64,000 bases of DNA from Theobroma cacao (Eukaryota; Streptophyta; Magnoliopsida; Malvales; Malvaceae), in contig NC_030852.1 of the NCBI RefSeq assembly GCF_000208745.1, positions 25,001,333 through 25,065,332 of the forward strand, written 5' to 3'. The notes beneath the pieces were generated by a model that had not been told where the DNA came from, did not search any database, and saw only the letters and a program-made list of their open reading frames with translations. Shown piece by piece: positions 57,386 to 64,000 of this stretch. Position numbers and translations under genes: made by a program. Positions within the stretch are counted from its first letter, which is position 1. Every line of letters starts with the position of its first letter.

Positions 57386-58949
57386 TGATAACTCTCTGAT
57401 ATAGAGCTATTTGAACTTAATTTTGATAGTAATTTAGTTTAATTCTTATTGTAATGTATAAAAATTAGTAAGTTTATTTAAATTATTGTAGGTTAGTTAA
57501 TTTAGGTGAGTCAATCTAATTTTAGTTAATTTTATAATTAATTTGGTGTTAATGTGATTAAGATAGGTTGTTATTGATTTATTTGTACTTTTTGTAAGTG
57601 TTTAATGAAAGAAAAATTTTAATTAAAGAAGAATTTTAATGAAAGAAGAGAGCAATTTTGAGGTGTAGATTTTCACTGCACATATTTTGGTATTTTAACC
57701 ATAACTCTTTCTGCAGAGCTTCAAATAAAATAATTCTTGAACCATCGGAAAGATAAAAGAAAAATCTACAATTTTCATGTTTACCACTTCACCAGTTTGT
57801 CTTGGAAGGTAGTCAAAAATCTTATCGAATTTGGAGCACTGTAGCAATCCTAGAATAATTACGATTTCTGCTATTTAAATGGTCAAGGCCGCAACTTTGG
57901 AGGGGGTAGGCCGTGACCCACATAGTCTGATGAGGAAATCATGATTGGAATTGACTTATTTCTTCACTCAACTTGGCCTAACTTCAAAGCCCTATAAAAA
58001 TAATCTTTTGAAGGTCTTTTAGGAAATAACGAAACATCGAATTGAAAGTTAAGATTCAAGCCTCAAAGTCATTGAAGCTAAGAAGAATTTGAAGGATTCA
58101 AGGAGATTTGGAGATCAAGATTACAACTCTTGGTTTTTTCTATCTTTTTGTTATTCTCTTATTTTTTGGGTTTTGCTTTTAATGTTTAAACTTTATTTGA
58201 TGATAATATGTGACTTGATGATGAACTAAATTATTTATCTAAGATTATGATTAAACTCAATATGTAGTCTAATTTATTTATCTCTCTTTTACTTATGTTT
58301 GATGGATTTAAGTTGTTTATTTTATTCTGTTCGTAATGCTTTTAGTTGATTGGCCACCAATTAGATTGAATTGGAAACCTAAGTTAAATCTTGAACAAGG
58401 AGATTTAGGTAGACTTTGAATAGAATAACTTATGATCGAATACACTTTAGTTGATTAGGTGATTTAATTTGCATATAGGGTAAACATACACAGATAAGTC
58501 ATACATAGCCAAAATTAAAGCACGAACGTAATGAATCTGTCTTTAATTTAATTTGCATAAACATATAGCAAATTAATTAGGAGATATTTTTATTATAAAT
58601 TCAACAGAGACTTATAAATAATTTAAGACTCTAAGTTAGCAACTTAATACATTAAACTAAGTTAAGAGAGAGAGACAATAATCAGATAAAATATTGAGGG
58701 ACATTATAATTTTAGGTCCGGTAATTACTAGAAGTTAATAAAATAATTTTGCTGAGTAAATTTAGAGCAGTTTTAATTTTTTAATTTCATTTTTTTAATT
58801 CAAATTTTAGTGTTTGAATAAAATTAGGGTATGTAATTTTAGTAATTAATAGTAAGAATTAATTCAATTCCTTATGGGATTGACATTCTACTCATTATTA
58901 TAATATCTTTGTGATACATATACTTGCGTGAGTAGAAAATTGAACAACA
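57386..58949 (+). mobile_element. Solo LTR, Athila/Tat-like gypsy
   Basis: 1,564 bp, starting TGATAACTCTCTGATATAG and ending TTGAACAACA, flanked by TGTGC on both sides (57381-57385 and 58950-58954). The 3' end has CCTTATGGGATTGACATTC and TACTTGCGTGAGTAG, the pattern found at LTR ends of Athila/Tat-type gypsy elements. No second LTR or internal gene is present. Confidence 0.82.
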
Positions 58950-58954
58950 TGTGC

Positions 58955-59276
58955 TAAATTGAAATTTGACACAAGAGGGTTCGAATAGCTTTTTGACCGT
59001 ATAGGATTTCGAGGTTAGGACTTTAAGGAATGCAAGTTGATGCCCCAAGGAAGTGTATAAAACTGTGGGCTATCATCCTTTGATTTTTGTTGTAAGTTAG
59101 ATAGGAATTTTTTGGGTTCTCAAAAGGGGAAATATTGTGAGGGAGTATTGGATTTCTACACCAGTAGGGGTATAGCTTCCAATATTTCATAGGTTTTGAA
59201 TTTGTTAACTGATGTCCCTCTGTAAAGGAATGCTTTATTCCTATTTATTTATGAAAGTTCACGAATGCTTTTCAAA
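58955..59276 (+). other. Sequence between solo LTR and LINE piece, possibly LINE 3' end
   Basis: Contains GGATTTCTACACCAGTAGGGG and TGTAAAGGAATGCTTTATTCC, and ends in an A-rich stretch. It may be the 3' untranslated part of the LINE whose RNase H end lies at 57.2 kb, pushed away by the solo LTR; this is a guess from position. Confidence 0.3.
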
Positions 59277-59483
59277 AAACAAGTTTGCACCAATATTAAC
59301 AATCGTAGTCGAATCACTTTCAATCAAGAGATCATAAGATGTAACTTATTTAGAAGCCAAAAAGATTAGAAAAGCTTCCTTTATGGCCAAAAGTTCTACC
59401 CTATTAGCATCACCAACCCCCGTAGCTTTACAAAAGGTGATAAAAACCCTTCCTTTATTATCCCTAAGAACGCCATCACTCCT
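59277..59483 (-). pseudogene. LINE RNase H domain, N-terminal piece, inverted
   Basis: On the minus strand the frame reads GVLRDNKGRVFITFCKATG, then VELLAIKEAFLIFLASK, an in-frame stop, and LLIESDSTTIVNIG. These are the second to fourth strands and the middle helix of an RNase H domain of a plant LINE, including the E of the ELxAI motif and the ESD motif. Its C-terminal half does not follow on this strand. Confidence 0.7.
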
Positions 59484-59489
59484 AATTTA

Positions 59490-60888
59490 AAAACATCTTA
59501 CAAATATATTATCTCAAGTAATAATAAAAGCATCCTATAAATATGCATCATGCATAATATAAACATCCTACAAATATTCATCTTACATGATAAAAGTATC
59601 TAAGGTTGTTACTCTTGATTGTAAACATCTTTGCTTACTTCTCATATTCAACTAAATAATCAAAGGCAGAGGCAAGAAATATCACATCAAACCCTTCCAT
59701 CTCATCACTTGTTCATAAAACATCAATTTTGTGATGAGATCAGGTTAGTGAAGTTTCAATTCATAAAAATGGTTGCCTCCCTCTGGCATCTTCATCAATT
59801 TCATTTTCCAAGTGTTCAAGCATTGAATCGGCTTCAATGTTCTCTTCCAAATCTATACCACCAAAAGATTTGGCGAAACTTCCAATTGATATATCTCTCA
59901 ATAACCAATGTCATTTCATTATACATGTCAATTTTCTTGTTAATGAAAGATCCATGCTTTAGGATGTGCCTATTTCAATTTATTAACAAAAAAATTTAAA
60001 TTTTTTAACATATAATCTTAAAATATTAATATTAACTTTAAACAAAGTGTACATACCATCACTTCATACTCATAAACTTGTTTTTCTATAATGCTCATCT
60101 TTTAAGTTATCATCCCATCCTAATGCATTGCTAGAATTTTTGTGATAGTAGCAATGTAATTCTCATGGTCTTGAGATGATTCTTACATGGTTTGCTATAC
60201 ATTAAACATTGAGTTTTTCATTTATAATCTCCACAACTCAAATGTATGAGGATGACTTAAAGACATTGGATGGCTTATTTCCTTTTTGAATCTTATCAAT
60301 AGGATATGAAGTAACATACATTCTATAGCTTTTATCCACCTAAATTGCTTTGACTTTTTATTTCTATCATAATTATTTATATTCAATCAAAATAAAAATA
60401 CAATAATTAATCATACTCTAAGAAATGTCTATAAAATGTTAATAGCAACAACTTAAAAGTTCATGCCAACATTTTCAAATAAGTAAAAAGCATATATAAT
60501 AAATACCTTAGTAGCATATCAATGTTTTTTTTTTTTGGAATGTAGTAGCATATCAATGTTAGAAAAGAAAAACAATTACATTCTCGTAGCCTTATAATTA
60601 ATCCACATAGGATGTGGAATTTTCATTTCTCTTTATCATCCATTTTTTAGGTTCTTTTCTCTTTTCATGCGTTGTTTGAACAACTCTTGTGCTTTCAATC
60701 TTTGTATCAGATATTGATTCTTGATTAACTCCCATTATGTAGTCATAGACCATATAAAACTATAGATTTGTTTTTGTTATTCTGATCATTAAAGTCAACA
60801 GCCATTACTATTAAATTTTAAAAGCTCTAAAAAAGGTTTGGTGTAGTTGAAATACTTTATTAGGAAAACTCAAAGTCCAGCCCCAGAT
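59490..60888. other. AT-rich intergenic DNA, no gene recognised
   Basis: One longer open frame (59631-59999) has no recognisable similarity and biased composition. Nothing else supported. Confidence 0.45.
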
Positions 60889-60891
60889 ATA

Positions 60892-60932
60892 TGTGTGTGT
60901 GTGTGTGTGAGAGAGAGTGTGTGTGTGTGTGT
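60892..60932. repeat. (GT)n microsatellite interrupted by (GA)n
   Basis: A GT dinucleotide run of about 9 units, four GA units and a second GT run. Confidence 0.95.
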
Positions 60933-60934
60933 TA

Positions 60935-61800
60935 ATAGGTAACCAATCAATAACCTGAAATGGTTTTATTTTCCAAGAACAAAGCAAGGTCCAAACAATA
61001 ACCCAAGAAAACACAACAAAATATGACTATTGCTAAGATATAAGCAAATTTAATATTTTTTTATATAAATTGGGAAAGGGGGATTCGAACCTACTTTTAG
61101 GCAGGGGATCATGCACCAACCAATAATCCAAATGCTTGGGTGCATTTTAATATTCTTGTTGGAGTAAATTTGCATTTGAATAAGAAGTTGGATGGTGTTG
61201 ATCTTATCTTATCAATTGTTTGTTTATGTGATGAGATTTCTACCATCGATTCTCTTTCTCCTTCATTATGAAACACAATGACCATTGCCAAGCAATTATT
61301 GTTATAGTTTCTTTTGAAATTTACTATTGGATATAGGATCAAACTAATGATTTTTGGATAATTGAATCTACATTCATTTAGATAAAGTAGCCCAGATTGC
61401 TAGAAAAATAACAGAGGACTTTACAATTGTTAAAATTGTAGAAAAGAAACTGACAATGATGAACTGAAGTATCGAGAGATGAAGGAACGAAGAACAGTTG
61501 AAGAATTTGTAGAATCTTCATTTAGCTGAACTATCTACAAGAAAGCTATTTATAATAATTTGTTAAAAGAGTAAAGTAAAACTATCAACCTATCAAGAAA
61601 TTACAACTAACCAACTATTTACTGTTGCAGTAACTTAGTAAAAAATTAAATTTTACAATAAATAAAAATGAGTCACGTGACTTTTATGTGACTCGTTCCA
61701 TCAACTTTAGTTTTTGGACTTCAACAATTTCAGCCTTTCATTCATTAGACTTTTGCTTTTTATATCTCTATTTACAATCAATGTCTAATACCTCTCTCAA
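60935..61800. other. AT-rich DNA, possibly 3' LTR of the adjacent Copia relic
   Basis: 61420-61790 lies where the 3' LTR of the minus-strand Copia relic would be expected, after a purine-rich TTGAGAGAGGTATT (minus strand, 61788-61801). The LTR ends and target duplication could not be defined. A palindromic AGTCACGTGACT (61672-61683) is present. Confidence 0.3.
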
Positions 61801-61825
61801 GATGAAATGTGTATGTTGTGCACAT

Positions 61826-62766
61826 TCATCTTGCTGAGTAATCAATGGAATCCTTTGGTGATAAAGCCTTGGTAAAAAGATCTACAAGTTGTGTTTCTAT
61901 TGAAACATATGCTGGCTCTATAATACTTGTAAGCATCTTTTCCCTAATAAAATGATAATCTAATTTAATGTGTTTCGTACATTCATGAAATACAAGATTT
62001 CTACTAATGTAAATAGCAGATTGACTATCACAATACAACCTTACTGCATGTTTATGACAAATTCTAAAATCTTCCAACAAAGTTTTTAACCATATAATTT
62101 CACAGGATGTAGTTGCCCGTGGCACGATATTCAAATTCAGCAGAACTACGAGCAACAATAGACTGCTTTTTAGATTTCCAACTAACCATGGAATCTCTAA
62201 CAAACACAACATATCTTGTGACAGACTTGTGAGTATTTGGATAGCCTCCTTAATCACTATCTAAATAAGCATGAATTTAAATAGCAAAATGTGAACTCAT
62301 CAAGATTCCTTGTCTAAAAGCTCCTTTCAAGTACCTTAATATTCGAAATGCTACTAAAAGATGTTCATGTGTAGGCTTATCCATGAATTGTGAAAAATCC
62401 TGCACAGCATAACTGATATATGGCCTTGTGAATGTTAAATACAATAACTTTCCTACCAACTTTCTATAAATTGTAGGATCTGACAACTTATCTTCCTCTG
62501 TAGCCCTCTGTAACTTATGGTTATAATCCATAGGAGTTGATATTGGTTTAGTACCTAACATGCCATACTCTTCAAGCATATCCAAAGTATATTTGTGCTG
62601 ACAAATCGATATTCTTTTAGGTGAACTAGTAATTTCTAGCCCCAAGAAATATTTGACTATGCCAAGATCCTTTAGTTTGAATTGTGAGTTCAAATATTCC
62701 TTTACACTATCAACCAACTAATTTGATGTACTATAAATAGCTATGTCATCTACATAAAAAAGAACT
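61826..62766 (-). pseudogene. Copia reverse transcriptase C-terminus and RNase H, degraded
   Basis: On the minus strand: VLFYVDDIAIY (YVDD at 62744-62755), an in-frame stop, then the RT end with QFKLKDLGIVKYFLGLEI and LVGKLLYLTFTRP, then RILRYLKG; after a frame change RNase H words LYCDSQSAIYISRN and HECTKHIKLDYHFIRE follow, ending LVDLFTKALS. The order fits a Copia pol gene. It is cut at 62766 within RT by the next sequence. Confidence 0.82.
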
Positions 62767-64000
62767 TGTTAGTATAAGCCCTACAAGCCAATCTATGATT
62801 GTATGGGATTTGTAATTTTGAGATATTCATGTATAGTATTTTGTTATTCATAATAACATTGAGGTAGTTCTTTATCCATAAGTTTGTGATTTAATTACTT
62901 TTTGTACTTATGTAGATAAATCCCATGGAACTATATATGCCTTGTAAAGGAATTGTATTAGGATACAATTATGAGATCCTTATGCATTAAAGCAATTCCT
63001 AAAAGTTCTTGATCATTATACTATTGAGACAAGGCATCAATAATGCTCAAAGATTGGCACATGTTATGTTCCTTACTTGTGAAGTAAGAAATCGTTTTCA
63101 TAGGTTAAAATATAGAGATACTTAGAACTAGCATGTGGGTGCTTGCCATGAGAGATCAAGTTCACTGAACATGACCCGCCATGAGAAGTGCATTTGGTAC
63201 CTCACTCAAGTGTCTATGCAATACTACTCATTTGTCAGTTATGTAACTACTCCCTAGACTTGAGACACCAAGTTGTTTTGTATGTGGAGTACTATGCTTT
63301 GATTTCATCCTTCTGAGTGCTTAATCAAGGATGCCAAAATAAGATATTTTTTAGTATAGTATGAAGCATATGAAGGCAAATGAGTAGTCAAGATAGGAAT
63401 CATCACCCCAAGTGATTCAAGGGGAAATATCTCATTAGTTCTTGATTGACATTAGCTTAATCAAATTCTTGGCCAAGGTAATTAGGAGATTATGAAATGA
63501 GTTTCATAAGTCTCCATAAAACTAATGATCTAACTGCAAGAATAAATATGGAGATCAATAAGAGTAGGCACTACACCAAGCTTTTATCATCTTCGAGATA
63601 TGATGAGGGAATAAATTACACTGAAAAACTATACACTGAAATGATGTCAAAGAATCCTTTGACTCTCATAATAATTGGGTGGCTATGATGCATTGCTAGA
63701 TGCCAATCATGGTCTATAAAATTGAATTAGTTAATTTAAAATTGAATATGATTCATTTAAATTAATTAATTAATAATATTATAATTCAATTTTATTGCCA
63801 ACATATTAGGAACCTAATGGATCACATACAAAGGTTGCAATTTGGATTAAATTGAGAGTGGGATGATTTAAGTTAGACTTAAATCAAATTCTAGGTTTTA
63901 ACTACTAGGGACCTAATTAAACGAGTTTAATTAGGTTTTGGTTAAATATTATAATTGTTATAATATTAAAGACTTATTTTGTAAATTTTAATAAGTTAAA
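62767..64000 (+). mobile_element. LTR-like sequence interrupting the Copia relic (runs off the window)
   Basis: Begins TGTTAGTATAAGCCC exactly where the Copia RT frame is cut. The sequence is of even composition, has no coding potential and looks like a long plant LTR. The other end lies outside the window, so neither the target duplication nor the class can be checked. Confidence 0.4.

Noticed and set aside
59631..59999. 122-residue plus-strand frame
   Set aside because: No conserved motif, and flanking DNA is AT-rich without promoter or splice signals; length is within chance expectation.
61078..61130. SINE or tRNA B-box-like word GGATTCGAACC (minus-strand GGTTCGAATCC)
   Set aside because: A B-box match alone; no A box, no A-rich tail with target duplication, and only a vague similarity to 36190-36235.
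1..64000. CRISPR arrays, bacterial operons, organelle insertions
   Set aside because: The only short-word arrays are the inverted TGCGTGAC arrays inside transposon-like repeats; they lack spacers of even length and cas-like genes, and gene content is plainly plant nuclear.

Overview
This 64 kb window is nuclear DNA from a flowering plant, most likely a eudicot. It is AT-rich, its genes carry short GT-AG introns, and families specific to plants are present: a SufE-fused quinolinate synthase, a LysM receptor-like pseudokinase, CYP71-type P450s and an AFC2-type LAMMER kinase. Most of the rest is transposable elements in various states of decay. The species cannot be named from the sequence. Two long runs of N (8488-9092 and 40715-41053) and one single N (27119) are assembly gaps.

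Layout. 1-484 (minus): 5' end of plastid quinolinate synthase, running off the left edge. 900-5000: AT-rich spacer with an LTR remnant. 5068-6980: a large inverted repeat (foldback structure) with a promoter-like loop. 7955-12130 (plus): a LYK4/LYK5-type LysM receptor gene split in its first LysM domain by a small Copia element (8164-10510, 5-bp target duplication GCACC). 12537-16495: a second Copia element, lacking reverse transcriptase, just downstream of that gene (target duplication TTTTA). 17062-18696 (minus): a complete two-exon CYP71-family P450. 19834-24329: an old Copia element (target duplication CTTTC). 25600-32400: nested gypsy-LTR pieces, a TIR-like element and two copies of a repeat whose core is an inverted array of a TGCGTGAC word. 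33507-35170 (minus): a second CYP71 gene carrying two frameshifts. 38739-41615: a long solo gypsy-type LTR (target duplication AGATA). 43325-44712: a long-TIR element that seems to have captured the last exon of a host gene. 47829-49520: third copy of the inverted-array repeat. 50470-50740 (minus): a third, fragmentary P450. 52431-55827 (minus): an apparently intact AFC2-type LAMMER kinase, 12 coding exons. 57130-59483: LINE RNase H pieces with a solo LTR nested near them (target duplication TGTGC). 61826-64000: Copia pol remnant cut by another LTR-like sequence.

The genes form no pathway. The three P450 copies on one strand look like a local tandem family in which one copy is intact, one is broken and one is a relic. 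The intact host genes seen are the P450 at 17-18.7 kb, AFC2 and, as far as it can be seen, the quinolinate synthase. The most informative events are the five insertions whose target duplications can be read directly, the disrupted immune-type receptor and the foldback structure about 1 kb upstream of it.
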